58,283 nucleotides of DNA from an uncultured Clostridia bacterium (GTDB lineage: Bacteria > Bacillota > Clostridia > TANB77 > CAG-508). The notes below the pieces were generated by a model. That model ran no database searches. It was not told where the DNA came from and worked only from the letters and a program-made list of their open reading frames with translations. The stretch spans positions 1 through 58,283 of the forward strand of contig CAQUBD010000010.1 of assembly GCA_948891265.1 (NCBI GenBank). The letters are read 5' to 3'. Made by a program: the position numbers and the translations under genes. Positions 8,579 through 16,719 of this stretch are shown here, piece after piece (the first letter of the stretch is position 1; each line of letters begins with the position of its first letter).

Positions 8579-8677
8579 TTATATTTGTACTTTTCCAGAA
8601 CCGCCACAATGAAAGCAGATTTTCTGTCCTGTTCCTCCACAATTTGAACAGGGAATAGGGAAGCCAAAGTATGGCAT
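8579..8677 (-). CDS. Tiny CxxCxGxG zinc-finger protein, 32 aa
   Basis: A 33-codon minus-strand frame encodes MPYFGFPIP followed by CSNCGGTG, QKI and CFHCGGSG, ending KVQI. This is exactly two DnaJ-type CxxCxGxG half-motifs, sufficient for one zinc site. It resembles the 69-aa protein at 7717-7926. No convincing Shine-Dalgarno is visible, so it may be poorly translated or a remnant of a larger gene. Stop TAA is 8581-8579. Confidence 0.5.
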   Translation of the reverse strand: MPYFGFPIPCSNCGGTGQKICFHCGGSGKVQI

Positions 8678-8801
8678 AGTTTTAACTTAAACTACAAGTG
8701 ACATATTAATTATGACGTAATTTTACATAAAGTTAAATAGAATATAAAAATTTTATTATATTCACCACGAAAAAATACCAAAACTTAAACACGAAAAAAA
8801 C

Positions 8802-8830
8802 TTGCAAAAACAAAAAATATATGTTAATAT
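8802..8830 (+). promoter_or_regulatory. Promoter of the pheST T-box transcript
   Basis: TTGCAA at 8802-8807 and TAATAT at 8825-8830 with a 17-nt spacer and an upstream TG; a transcript would begin near 8837, ahead of the T-box leader. Confidence 0.65.
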
Positions 8831-8837
8831 AGTAAAG

Positions 8838-9202
8838 TGAATTAAAATAAAAAACGAAATAATTATAAATCCATAAAAAAAGCAAAGTATATATATTATA
8901 AATTATTTACAGAGAGAATATCCAAGGCTGAGAGATATTTAAATAAGATATATAGAAATTTCACTTTTTTGGACTTCTTTTGAAATTAAGGAATACAACT
9001 TCACAATAGTTCAGTTGTATAAGTCAGTTGTAAGAAGCAAAGCTTCAACAACTGACTTAAGTAGGAAGAAGCGGTTGAACCGTTAAAACTATTAATGAGG
9101 TTAATTATAAAATAATTAATAAAATTAGGTGGTACCACGGAATAAAAATCCATTTCGTCCTATAACTATATAAAAATATAGTAGGATGAAATGGATTTTT
9201 AA
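8838..9202 (+). promoter_or_regulatory. T-box leader controlling pheS-pheT (tRNA-Phe)
   Basis: The conserved T-box sequence AGGTGGTACCACGG lies at 9127-9140, followed by a terminator whose arms AAAATCCATTTCGTCCTA and TAGGATGAAATGGATTTTT (about 9146-9200) end in a T run. Stem I elements (AGAGAGAAT... near 8910) and a candidate UUC specifier at 8975-8977 fit tRNA-Phe, matching the downstream pheS. Uncharged tRNA-Phe would stabilise the antiterminator. The specifier is my reading of the likely loop, not computed. Confidence 0.88.
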
Positions 9203-9204
9203 GA

Positions 9205-9322
9205 TGTGTCTCAAATGGACTAAAATTAAGATAGCTGTTTGAGCAAAGCGAATTACAGATATCTTATGCAGAATTTATGAAATAAATTCTGTAAACATTA
9301 GACAAGAACCGTCCCTTTTGGA
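9205..9322 (+). repeat. Dispersed repeat R1, copy A (before pheS)
   Basis: Contains the R1 body ATTAAGATAGCTGTTTGAGC...ATTACAGATATC, then hairpin arms CAGAATTTAT (9269-9278) and ATAAATTCTG (9282-9291), then TAAACATTAGACA. Flanks carry REP-like words (GTCTCAAATGGAC on the left, CCGTCCCTTTTGGAC on the right). Almost identical to 53987-54107. It separates the T-box terminator from the pheS RBS and is thus in the pheS mRNA. Confidence 0.85.
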
Positions 9323-9344
9323 CAAAAAAGAGAGGAGAATTATA

Positions 9345-10394
9345 ATGAAAGAACAAATTGCAAAAATCAAAGAAACTTCAGTAGAAGAAATAAAAAAAGC
9401 TGAAGACTTAAAAACACTAAGTGATTTAAGAGTAAAATACTTAGGAAAGAAGGGAGAACTAACAGCTGTATTAAGAGGCATGGGTGGACTAACACCAGAA
9501 GAAAGACCAATAATAGGAAGCCTAGTAAATGAAGTAAGAGATGAACTTGAAAAATTGATACAAGAAAAAGAAGAAAACTTTAAGCAAGAAGAACTAAACA
9601 AAAAACTAGAAACAGAGAAAATAGATATAACACTTCCAAGTACTAAAATAAAAAGAGGAAGTTTACATCCAGTAAACAGAATAATAGAAGACATAGAAGA
9701 TTTATTTGTATCTATGGGATATGATGTTGTAACAGGACCGGAATTAGAAACAGATGAATATTGCTTTGAAAGATTAAATCTTCCAAAAGGGCATCCAGCA
9801 AGAGACATGCAAGACAGTTTCTATATAACAGAAGAACACTTGCTAAGAACACAAACATCAGCAGTTCAAGCAAGAACAATGATGGCAAACACTGAAAAAA
9901 CACCAATAAGAATGATAACAGCTGGAAAAACATATAGAAGAGAAGATGATGCAACACACTCACATCAATTTAATCAAATAGAAGGACTAGTAATAGACAA
10001 AAAAGAAAGAAATGTATCATTAGCAGACTTAAAAGGAACACTAGAAGTATTTGTTAGAAAAATAATAGGAGCAAACTTAGACTTAAGATTTAGACCAAGT
10101 TACTTCCCATTTACAGAACCATCTTATGAAGTAGATGTAACATGTTTTAAATGTGGTGGAAAAGGATGTAATCTATGTAAACAAACAGGTTGGATAGAAG
10201 TATTAGGAGCAGGAATTGTACATCCAAATGTATTAGAGATGAATGGATATGATCCAGAACAATATGGCGGATTTGCTTTTGGTACAGGTATTGACAGACT
10301 TGCTATGTTTAGATATGGAATTACAGATATGAGATATTTGTATGCAAATGATGTGAGATTTCTTAGTCAATTTGATAGAAAAGATGAAGAGTAA
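9345..10394 (+). CDS. pheS: Phenylalanine-tRNA ligase alpha subunit
   Basis: Catalytic subunit of the heterotetrameric PheRS. Start ATG 9345 has RBS GAGAGGAGA; an upstream in-frame TTG at 9318 lies inside the R1 repeat and is not needed. The product is 349 aa with an N-terminal coiled coil (about 1-90), the class II motif 1 region HPVNRIIEDIEDLF, motif 2 around TYRREDDATHSHQFNQIEG, the substrate pocket near FRPSYFPFTEPSYEVDV, and motif 3 GIDRLAMFRYGI. A short Cys cluster (CFKCGGKGCNLC) is a known feature of many bacterial PheS. Controlled by the upstream T-box, with pheT downstream. Confidence 0.97.
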   Translation: MKEQIAKIKETSVEEIKKAEDLKTLSDLRVKYLGKKGELTAVLRGMGGLTPEERPIIGSLVNEVRDELEKLIQEKEENFKQEELNKKLETEKIDITLPSTKIKRGSLHPVNRIIEDIEDLFVSMGYDVVTGPELETDEYCFERLNLPKGHPARDMQDSFYITEEHLLRTQTSAVQARTMMANTEKTPIRMITAGKTYRREDDATHSHQFNQIEGLVIDKKERNVSLADLKGTLEVFVRKIIGANLDLRFRPSYFPFTEPSYEVDVTCFKCGGKGCNLCKQTGWIEVLGAGIVHPNVLEMNGYDPEQYGGFAFGTGIDRLAMFRYGITDMRYLYANDVRFLSQFDRKDEE

Positions 10395-10424
10395 TTTCCA
10401 AAATAAACTTCGTCTTGCGTTGTT

Positions 10425-10485
10425 AATTTTCATTAAAAAATGCTCAAAGTACACAATGTATATTTCCGCTTTTTTAATGAAAATT
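10425..10485 (+). repeat. 16-bp perfect inverted repeat in the pheS-pheT gap
   Basis: AATTTTCATTAAAAAA at 10425-10440 is perfectly complementary to TTTTTTAATGAAAATT at 10470-10485, with a 29-nt loop. Lacking a terminal T run, it may be an mRNA stability or processing hairpin between the two cistrons. Confidence 0.65.
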
Positions 10486-10544
10486 GCCTAGCAATACTCG
10501 TTTCTTTTGAAAATTTAAGAAATAATGTAAGGGAGAATTTTAAA

Positions 10545-12917
10545 ATGAAATTAAGTTTGAATTTTGTAAAAGACTATGTTGATATAGATGAAAATATTAA
10601 AATAGAAGAACTAGCAGAAGCTATGACAAAAGCTGGAAATGAATATGATTCAGCAGAAAAATTAGTAAATGCAACAAAATTAGTAATAGGAGAAATTAAA
10701 GAGTGTGAAATGCATCCAGATTCTGATCATTTGCATTTATGCAAAGTTGATATTGGAAGTGAAGTACTAAATATAGTATGTGGTGCACCAAATGCTAGAA
10801 AAGGAATTAAAGTTATTGTTGCACAAGTTGGAGCTGAATTACCAGGAGATTTTAAAATCAAAAGTGGTATGATTAGAGGCCAAGAGTCAAATGGTATGTT
10901 ATGTGCTTTATATGAAATAGGAATTGATAAAAAATTCTTATCTGAAGCTGATAAAAATGGAATTCATGAATTGCCAGCAGATGCACCAATTGGAGAAGAT
11001 CCAATTAAATATATGAATTTAGATGATAGTGTTGCTGATTTTGAGTTAACAGCAAATAGAGGTGATTTATTAAGTGTTTTAGGTATGGCCTATGAATTAG
11101 GAGCAATTTATGACAAAAAAGTAAAACCAGTTGATATTTCACACAAAGAAAGTGGAAAAGATGTAAACAAAGAATTTTCAGTAGGAATAGAGACAGAAAA
11201 TTGTAAATTATTTTTAGCAAGAAAAGCTAAAAATGTCACAATAAAAGAAAGTCCAGATTTTATAAAAAATAGATTGATTGCATCTGATATAAGACCAATA
11301 AACAATGTTGTAGATATAAGTAATTATGTAATGTTAGAATTAGGGCAACCACTACATTTCTATGATGCTGATAACTTAGGCGATAAAATTGTTGTAAGAA
11401 TGGCTAAAGAAGGAGAAAAACTAACAACACTTGATAATATAGAAAGAACATTATCATCAGAAGATATAGCAATTACAGATGGTAAAAAAGCAATTGGATT
11501 AGCAGGTGTTATGGGTGGATTAGACACAGAAGTAGAAGAAACAACTAAAAATATTATAATAGAATCAGCAATATTTGACTCAGTAAAAGTAAGAAAAACA
11601 TCAAATAAAATATTGAGAAGTGAAGCAAGTAATAGATTTGAAAAAGGTTTAGATCCAGCAAGAACTTATATGGCAATAGAAAGAGCTTGTACATTACTTG
11701 AAAAATATGCAGATGCCGAAATAGTTACTGGAATGGTTAAATATGATACAACAGAAAATAAAGAAAAAGTAATTGAAATAACATATCAAGAAATAAATGA
11801 TGTTTTGGGAACAAATATATCAAAAGAAGATATAATTGATGTATTTAGAAAATTAGATTTCAGAACAGAACCAAAAGAAAATTCAGTAATTGTAACAGTA
11901 CCAACAAGAAGAATAGATATATCAATTAGAGCTGATTTAATAGAAGAAGTTGGAAGAATTTATGGTGTTGATAATATACAAGGAAAATTGCCAGTAGTTC
12001 CAATGAGAATGGGACATTTAGACAGAACACCAAGAAAAATAAGAGCAAAAATGTCAAATATGGGACTAAGTGAAACATTATCATACATCTTAATAAATGA
12101 TAAAGATGTTCATAAATTCACAACAGATGAATTTGAAGAAGTGAAATTATTAGACCCAATAACAGAAGAAAGAAATACTTTAAGATATAGTATGATACCA
12201 TCATTATATAAAATTTATGAATATAATAAAGCAAGGGAAAATAAAAATGTTTGTCTTTTCGAAATAGGAAAAGGCTTCTGGAAAAAACAAGATGAATATG
12301 GAGAAAATCAAAAAATTTGTGTGTTAATGTCAGGAGAATATTATACAGGAATAGGACATAACAAAAATGTTGATTTCTATGATATCAAAGGTGTTACAGA
12401 AGAATTATTGGATTATTTAGGATATGAAAATAGATATAGTTTTGTAATGCCAAAACAAATGCCATCAGAATTCCATCCAGGTCAAACAGCTGAAATCTCA
12501 GTAAATAATGATATTGTTGGAATTGTAGGAAAAATACATCCATCAGTTGAAAAAGAAGCGGTTTATGTAATGGAAATCAACTTAGATAAATTACTAGCAA
12601 AAAGAGTGGGAAAAATGAAATTTAAAGAAATTTCAAAATTCCCTGTTATTAAAAAAGATATTGCTATTTTAGTAAGCAAAGATATGACATCAAAAGAAGT
12701 TGAGATGCTAATCAAGAAAAAGGCTGGTAAATTATTATTAGATATTAAAGTTTTTGATGTTTATGAAGGTAAGAATATTGATGAGAATATGAGAAGTATT
12801 GCTTATTCTTTAACTTTCGGTGCTAATGATAGAACTTTAAATGATGATGAGATTAATAGTGTTTTAGATAATATTATTAAAGATTTAGAAAATAAAGGAA
12901 TAAAAATTAGAAAATAA
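10545..12917 (+). CDS. pheT: Phenylalanine-tRNA ligase beta subunit
   Basis: Non-catalytic, tRNA-binding and editing subunit. ATG 10545 (MKLSLNFVKDYVDID) is the start: RBS GGGAG is just upstream and family members begin with this motif; the open frame reaching 10440 runs back into the hairpin. The product has 790 aa. Domains in order: EMAP-like tRNA-binding OB fold (about 40-150, VCGAPNARKG), B3/B4 editing domain (about 205-375, SEASNRFEKGLD), B5 domain (about 400-470), the catalytic-like core, and the C-terminal ferredoxin-like anticodon-binding domain (about 700-790, SKFPVIKKDIAILV). Co-transcribed with pheS. Confidence 0.97.
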   Translation: MKLSLNFVKDYVDIDENIKIEELAEAMTKAGNEYDSAEKLVNATKLVIGEIKECEMHPDSDHLHLCKVDIGSEVLNIVCGAPNARKGIKVIVAQVGAELPGDFKIKSGMIRGQESNGMLCALYEIGIDKKFLSEADKNGIHELPADAPIGEDPIKYMNLDDSVADFELTANRGDLLSVLGMAYELGAIYDKKVKPVDISHKESGKDVNKEFSVGIETENCKLFLARKAKNVTIKESPDFIKNRLIASDIRPINNVVDISNYVMLELGQPLHFYDADNLGDKIVVRMAKEGEKLTTLDNIERTLSSEDIAITDGKKAIGLAGVMGGLDTEVEETTKNIIIESAIFDSVKVRKTSNKILRSEASNRFEKGLDPARTYMAIERACTLLEKYADAEIVTGMVKYDTTENKEKVIEITYQEINDVLGTNISKEDIIDVFRKLDFRTEPKENSVIVTVPTRRIDISIRADLIEEVGRIYGVDNIQGKLPVVPMRMGHLDRTPRKIRAKMSNMGLSETLSYILINDKDVHKFTTDEFEEVKLLDPITEERNTLRYSMIPSLYKIYEYNKARENKNVCLFEIGKGFWKKQDEYGENQKICVLMSGEYYTGIGHNKNVDFYDIKGVTEELLDYLGYENRYSFVMPKQMPSEFHPGQTAEISVNNDIVGIVGKIHPSVEKEAVYVMEINLDKLLAKRVGKMKFKEISKFPVIKKDIAILVSKDMTSKEVEMLIKKKAGKLLLDIKVFDVYEGKNIDENMRSIAYSLTFGANDRTLNDDEINSVLDNIIKDLENKGIKIRK

Positions 12918-12918
12918 C

Positions 12919-12947
12919 TTGCGATTTTATGTAAAATGATATATAAT
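12919..12947 (+). promoter_or_regulatory. Promoter of the 65-aa membrane protein
   Basis: TTGCGA at 12919-12924 and TATAAT at 12942-12947, spacer 17 nt, immediately after the pheT stop. Confidence 0.7.
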
Positions 12948-12990
12948 ATTTAAGATAACTAATAGGAACCCAAAGAGGTTAAGTTTAAAA

Positions 12991-13013
12991 TCTCGGAGGG
13001 TATACCTCCGAGA
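12991..13013 (+). promoter_or_regulatory. 5' UTR hairpin with anti-Shine-Dalgarno potential
   Basis: TCTCGGAGG and CCTCCGAGA form a 9-bp stem with loop GTATA. The CCTCC of the stem could alternatively pair with the GAGGAGG RBS at 13019-13025, so a translational switch is possible. This is inferred from sequence only. Confidence 0.5.
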
Positions 13014-13033
13014 AGTAAGAGGAGGTACGAAAT

Positions 13034-13231
13034 ATGGGAAAAGACAAACTTCCATACATTGCTTATGCAATTGTATGGGTCGCTGTATCAGTAGCAGTAA
13101 TTGTAGGTCTAATTATTACTAAGAATGCTAATTGCTTATGGGCGTTTTGCTTGCCAGCATGGTTTGTAAACCTCAAAGTAAAATCAAAAAGTGAAGATAC
13201 AGCAAAGAAAGAAGAAAACAGTATTTTTTAA
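13034..13231 (+). CDS. Hypothetical small single-span membrane protein, 65 aa
   Basis: Not recognised. Residues about 8-29 (YIAYAIVWVAVSVAVIVGLIIT) form one membrane helix, followed by a Cys/Trp-rich stretch (NCLWAFCLPAWF) that may be a second, half-buried segment, then a charged Lys/Glu tail. Strong RBS GAGGAGG 8 nt before ATG, own promoter and own terminator. Monocistronic. Confidence 0.7.
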   Translation: MGKDKLPYIAYAIVWVAVSVAVIVGLIITKNANCLWAFCLPAWFVNLKVKSKSEDTAKKEENSIF

Positions 13232-13232
13232 A

Positions 13233-13275
13233 CAGAAAACCGCAAAGTTTCAGATTTAAACTTTGCGGTTTTCTG
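13233..13275 (+). terminator. Terminator of the 65-aa membrane protein gene
   Basis: Perfect 18-bp arms from CAGAAAACCGCAAAGTTT to AAACTTTGCGGTTTTCTG with a 7-nt loop, immediately after the stop codon. Confidence 0.8.
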
Positions 13276-13312
13276 TACAATTAATTACTAAGTAGGCATT
13301 TAATTTTTTTCT

Positions 13313-13828
13313 TTATTCTACATCATGTGAATCAGAACGTTCAGAAAATTGAGAGCAATTTAATCTTGAAGACTCAATTGTAATGTTATCAACTAATGCA
13401 ACATTTGCAAATTCAGCAAGAATTTTTTCATTAGAACACCAATGATAATCAGAATATTGACAAAGTTCGCATCTACAGATTACATTTCGTTTTCTCAATC
13501 TGAAGAAATACGTAGAGAATGTAATACTACGACATTCGTAAGGCTCACAAATTCTCTCTTCAATTATGCTGAAACCAGCTTCTTTCCATGCTTTGCAAAT
13601 AAGATACAAAAATTCAGGTGCATATTTATTATGACATTCTCTTATTAATTCTGGTGATTCAAAGAAAAAAAGAATATCTTTATTTTGAGTATCATATCCA
13701 ACATTAAAATATACACCGATACTACATAAATATTTGTCTAACATAATTTTAGAACAATCACGTACACATTTTTCTGTAACTTTTACGTTCTTAGTTTTAT
13801 CATAAAAACGAGCATTAATATTTCCCAT
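13313..13828 (-). CDS. Hypothetical Cys-rich protein, 171 aa
   Basis: Not recognised. ATG 13828 is chosen because AGGAGG stands 7 nt before it; two extra codons upstream are possible but lie in the spacer. The protein has about ten Cys residues, including CRCELCQYSDYHWC near 120-133, which could bind metal. No signal peptide or membrane helix. Codon use is less AT-biased than in the housekeeping genes. A promoter is visible upstream on the minus strand. Confidence 0.65.
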   Translation of the reverse strand: MGNINARFYDKTKNVKVTEKCVRDCSKIMLDKYLCSIGVYFNVGYDTQNKDILFFFESPELIRECHNKYAPEFLYLICKAWKEAGFSIIEERICEPYECRSITFSTYFFRLRKRNVICRCELCQYSDYHWCSNEKILAEFANVALVDNITIESSRLNCSQFSERSDSHDVE

Positions 13829-13958
13829 AAGCAATCCTCCTAAAGTCTTAGACTAGGTTTACAAGTTACAAATTTTATAAAATCCTCCTGAAAAATTATT
13901 TTCCTATAAAATGTTAACTCACAGATGGAAAAAGGAGTGTTTACATAGGAATAATAGT

Positions 13959-13987
13959 ATTATATAATAATTTTATGTAAAATGCAA
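13959..13987 (-). promoter_or_regulatory. Promoter of the 171-aa protein gene
   Basis: On the minus strand TTGCAT (13987-13982) and TATAAT (13964-13959) are 17 nt apart, giving a 5' UTR of about 120 nt. Confidence 0.65.
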
Positions 13988-14139
13988 CACGCGATTTTAA
14001 TTTGAGCTTCGTTTTTTTTAAACCAAAATTTATATAAAAAGTTATAATATATCATAAAATTCCGTTATATATTAGAAAAGGCATACTGACTTTCTAATAT
14101 ATATGCTACAATACTTTTTAAGCGATTTCCTCAAATTAC

Positions 14140-14168
14140 TTGACAAATTAATACCATATTGATAATAT
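14140..14168 (+). promoter_or_regulatory. Promoter upstream of yqeG
   Basis: TTGACA at 14140-14145 and TAATAT at 14163-14168, spacer 17 nt. Confidence 0.7.
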
Positions 14169-14204
14169 AATTAAAGCTAAAACCAAAGAAAGAGAAGGGG
14201 AAAA

Positions 14205-14723
14205 ATGAAAAAAATATATCCTAATTTATATTTAAAAAAGATAGAAGATATAACAATAGAAATACTAATAAAAAACAAAATAAAACTATTAATATTAGAT
14301 GTAGATAATACACTAATAGATTATTATAAAAATATTTCAGATGAAGTAATAAATTGGACAAGAGAAATGAAAGGACAAGGAATAAAACTATATATATTAT
14401 CAAATACAAATGATAAGAAGAAAGTAGAAGAAGTAGCAAAAAAAATAGAAGTACAATATAAACATTTTGCAATGAAACCTTTAAAAAAAGGATTTAAATA
14501 TATACAAAAACAAACAAATATAAATCCAGAAAACATAGCAGTAGTAGGAGATCAAATATTTACAGATATAATAGGAGGAAATAGATGTAAAATGTTCACA
14601 ATATTAGTAGATCCAATAGATAAGAAAAAGGACTATTGGTATACTGCATGGAAAAGACCAATTGAAAACAAAATAAAAAAGAAATACGAAACAAAAGAGG
14701 AGAAAAACAAAAATGTATATTAA
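14205..14723 (+). CDS. yqeG: YqeG-family HAD IIIA-type phosphatase
   Basis: HAD-superfamily phosphatase of the YqeG type. HAD motif I LILDVDNTLIDY near residue 29, motif II LSNT near 65, the motif III Lys region MKPLKKGF near 90 and motif IV VVGDQIFTDIIGG near 112 are all visible. Length 172 aa is normal. The substrate is not firmly known. RBS AGAGAAGGGG precedes ATG. The end overlaps the next gene by 11 nt, pointing to an operon with the prepilin peptidase and M24 peptidase. Confidence 0.9.
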   Translation: MKKIYPNLYLKKIEDITIEILIKNKIKLLILDVDNTLIDYYKNISDEVINWTREMKGQGIKLYILSNTNDKKKVEEVAKKIEVQYKHFAMKPLKKGFKYIQKQTNINPENIAVVGDQIFTDIIGGNRCKMFTILVDPIDKKKDYWYTAWKRPIENKIKKKYETKEEKNKNVY

Positions 14724-15466
14724 TGAAACACATATATGGTATTATGCAATTATAGCAATATTAGGACTTTTCATTGGTATGTTTATAGACTGGATGAACA
14801 AAAGGTTACCAGAATATAAAAAGGTATTTTCAAAGGAAATTATTAATGAATATTTTACAGAATTCAAACCAAATTATATATTAATGGTAATAACATCAGT
14901 AATTTATGTAGCATTATTATATGTTTATGGAATAAAGGATACATTTATTGCAAATTTAGATTTAATAAAATTTGTAATATTAACGCCAATGTTATTATCA
15001 GCATTTGTAATAGATTATAAACTACAAATAATACCAAACAGATTAAATTTGACGATGTTTGAAATAGGACTAATAATAGCATTTTTATATGGATTATCAG
15101 ATGTAGCAATAACAATAAATATGGTACTTGGAATGTTAGCAGGAGGAGGAATATTTTTACTTATAACATTAATAGGACGGAGTAATATATGGAAAAGAAG
15201 CAATGGGATTTGGTGATGTAAAACTAATGGGAGCATTAGGACTATATTTTGGACTATCTAATATAATAGTTATAACATTACTATCATTTTTAATAGGAGC
15301 AATATTAAGCATAGTATTATTAGCAACAAAGATAAAAAAAATGGATGAATATATACCATTTGGACCATTTATAGTTTTAGGAACATTTATAAGCATATAT
15401 GTTCCATTTGAAATAGTAAAAAATATATTATTACAAGTGTTCACATTAGGACTATATGCAAAATAG
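14713..15466 (+). CDS. Prepilin peptidase (A24 type) with one +1 shift at a CGG codon
   Basis: Membrane aspartyl protease that cleaves type IV prepilin-like leaders. The zero frame (14713-15216) covers helices 1-5 and the first active-site Asp in FVIDYKLQIIPN. It stops soon after codon 156, CGG at 15178-15180. Skipping the C there (GGA CGG AGT read as GGA, C, GGA, GTA) continues into the second active-site motif GFGDVKLMG and the last helices, ending at 15466. The rejoined product is 250 aa, the normal family length. Only the shifted protein has both catalytic aspartates. The usual class-A N-terminal Cys4 zinc motif is absent, as in many short Firmicutes enzymes. It could be a true frameshift mutation, but the site matches six others here. 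RBS GAGG; overlaps yqeG. Confidence 0.82.
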
Positions 15467-15469
15467 GAA

Positions 15470-15498
15470 TATGGGGACAGGTTAAAATCCTAAGGGGG
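15470..15498 (+). repeat. REP-like fragment before the M24 peptidase gene
   Basis: ATGGGGACAGGTT...CCTAAGGGGG contains the GGGAC word shared with other intergenic repeats of this window. Short and without a clear stem. Confidence 0.35.
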
Positions 15499-15506
15499 AG
15501 TTTATA

Positions 15507-16565
15507 ATGAATTCAAAACTACAATGGCTTAGAAATAAATTGTCAAGTTTAAATTTACAAGGAATGATAATATCGAATCCAATAAATATAAAATATTTAA
15601 CAAATATAAATGCAGAAGGGACATTAATAATAACGCCAAAGGAAAACATTTATATAACAGATGGAAGATATATAGAGGAAGTACATAGTATATTAACATT
15701 ATTTGATGAAATAATAGTATATGATATAAATGATATATCAAAAGATGATTATGAAAATTTCTTTATGTTTTGCGAAAATGTAGGTTTTGAAGAGCACTAT
15801 ATTTCTTATGCAAAATATAAAGAATATATAAGAAAATTTAAAATAAATAATTTTGTCGAGACCGAGTATATAATTGAAAAGCAAAGAATGATAAAAGATG
15901 AAGAAGAGTTAAGTAATATAGTAAAAGCATGTAATATAACAGATGAATGTTATAATTATATTTTAGGATATATAAAACCTGGAATGACAGAAAAACAAAT
16001 AGCAAAAGAGATAGAAGAATACTATAAGGAAAGAACAGATGGAATATCATTTGATACAATAGTTGCGTCAGGAGAAAATTCATCAAAGCCACACGCAGTT
16101 CCAACAGATAGAAAAATTCAAGATAAAGATATTATTACAATTGATATGGGATGTAAAGTAAATGGATATTGTTCAGATATGACAAGGACATTCTTTATAG
16201 GAGAACCTACAGAAGAGATGAAAAAAATATACAATTTAGTATTAAATAACCAAAAATTTGCATTAGAACAATACAAAGATGGCGCAAGTACAAGACAAAT
16301 AACCAAAATGGTAGAAAATGACTTTAAACTAAATGGATATGACCTAATTCATAGCTTAGGACATGGGGTTGGACTAGAGATACATGAACCACCATATATT
16401 AGCTATAAAAATGATGCAGTACTAAAAGAAAATATGATAGTTACAGATGAACCAGGAATTTATATTCCCGGAAAATTTGGTGTAAGAATAGAGGATACTG
16501 TTCAAATAACAAAATTTGGTTGTGTAAGCATAACAAAATCTGAGAAAAATTGTATTATCATATAA
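15507..16565 (+). CDS. M24-family Xaa-Pro aminopeptidase/dipeptidase
   Basis: Metallopeptidase removing residues adjacent to proline. The N-terminal creatinase-like domain (about 1-125) is followed by the pita-bread catalytic domain. The five metal ligands are visible: Asp in ITIDMGC and Asp in CSDMTRTFF, His in SLGHGVGLEIHE, Glu in VTDEPGIYI and Glu in GVRIEDTV. Length 352 aa fits the PepQ/YqhT group that precedes efp in many Firmicutes, and efp is indeed next here. RBS AAGGGGGAG 7 nt before ATG. Confidence 0.93.
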   Translation: MNSKLQWLRNKLSSLNLQGMIISNPINIKYLTNINAEGTLIITPKENIYITDGRYIEEVHSILTLFDEIIVYDINDISKDDYENFFMFCENVGFEEHYISYAKYKEYIRKFKINNFVETEYIIEKQRMIKDEEELSNIVKACNITDECYNYILGYIKPGMTEKQIAKEIEEYYKERTDGISFDTIVASGENSSKPHAVPTDRKIQDKDIITIDMGCKVNGYCSDMTRTFFIGEPTEEMKKIYNLVLNNQKFALEQYKDGASTRQITKMVENDFKLNGYDLIHSLGHGVGLEIHEPPYISYKNDAVLKENMIVTDEPGIYIPGKFGVRIEDTVQITKFGCVSITKSEKNCIII

Positions 16566-16570
16566 AAGTG

Positions 16571-16597
16571 TGCCAATGGGGACGTACGTTTTTGACA
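16571..16597 (+). repeat. REP-like fragment after the M24 peptidase gene
   Basis: GCCAATGGGGACGTACGTTTTTGAC resembles the CCAATGGGACA words of repeat R1 flanks. ACGTACGT is a palindrome. Possibly a weak terminator. Confidence 0.4.
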
Positions 16598-16609
16598 CAA
16601 ATATAAGGG

Positions 16610-16638
16610 TTGATTTTTCTATTAATTTATAGTAAAAT
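16610..16638 (+). promoter_or_regulatory. Promoter upstream of efp
   Basis: TTGATT at 16610-16615 and TAAAAT at 16633-16638, spacer 17 nt. Confidence 0.6.
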
Positions 16639-16719
16639 ATAAAAAGTAAAAATAAAAATATGCTGAAAATATAAGAATTAGAATTAGCAATTTCAGCAAA
16701 TATGAAGGGAGAAATAAAA

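Larger units (their letters stand above)
13829..14204. other. Gene-free divergent region
   Basis: No coding frame. It holds the minus-strand promoter for the 171-aa protein, a hairpin with arms TATATTAGAAA and TTTCTAATATA (about 14072-14104), and the plus-strand promoter for yqeG. Confidence 0.6.

Noticed and set aside
8409..8612. 67-codon open frame overlapping the SCIFF gene in another frame
   Set aside because: The SCIFF frame is diagnostic and has the RBS; the other frame has none and crosses the terminator.
9318..9344. pheS start at the upstream TTG
   Set aside because: It lies within repeat R1 and the ATG at 9345 has a proper RBS and conserved N-terminus.
10440..10544. pheT start 35 codons upstream
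   Set aside because: That extension overlaps the inverted repeat, and PheT proteins begin at MKLSLNFVKDY.
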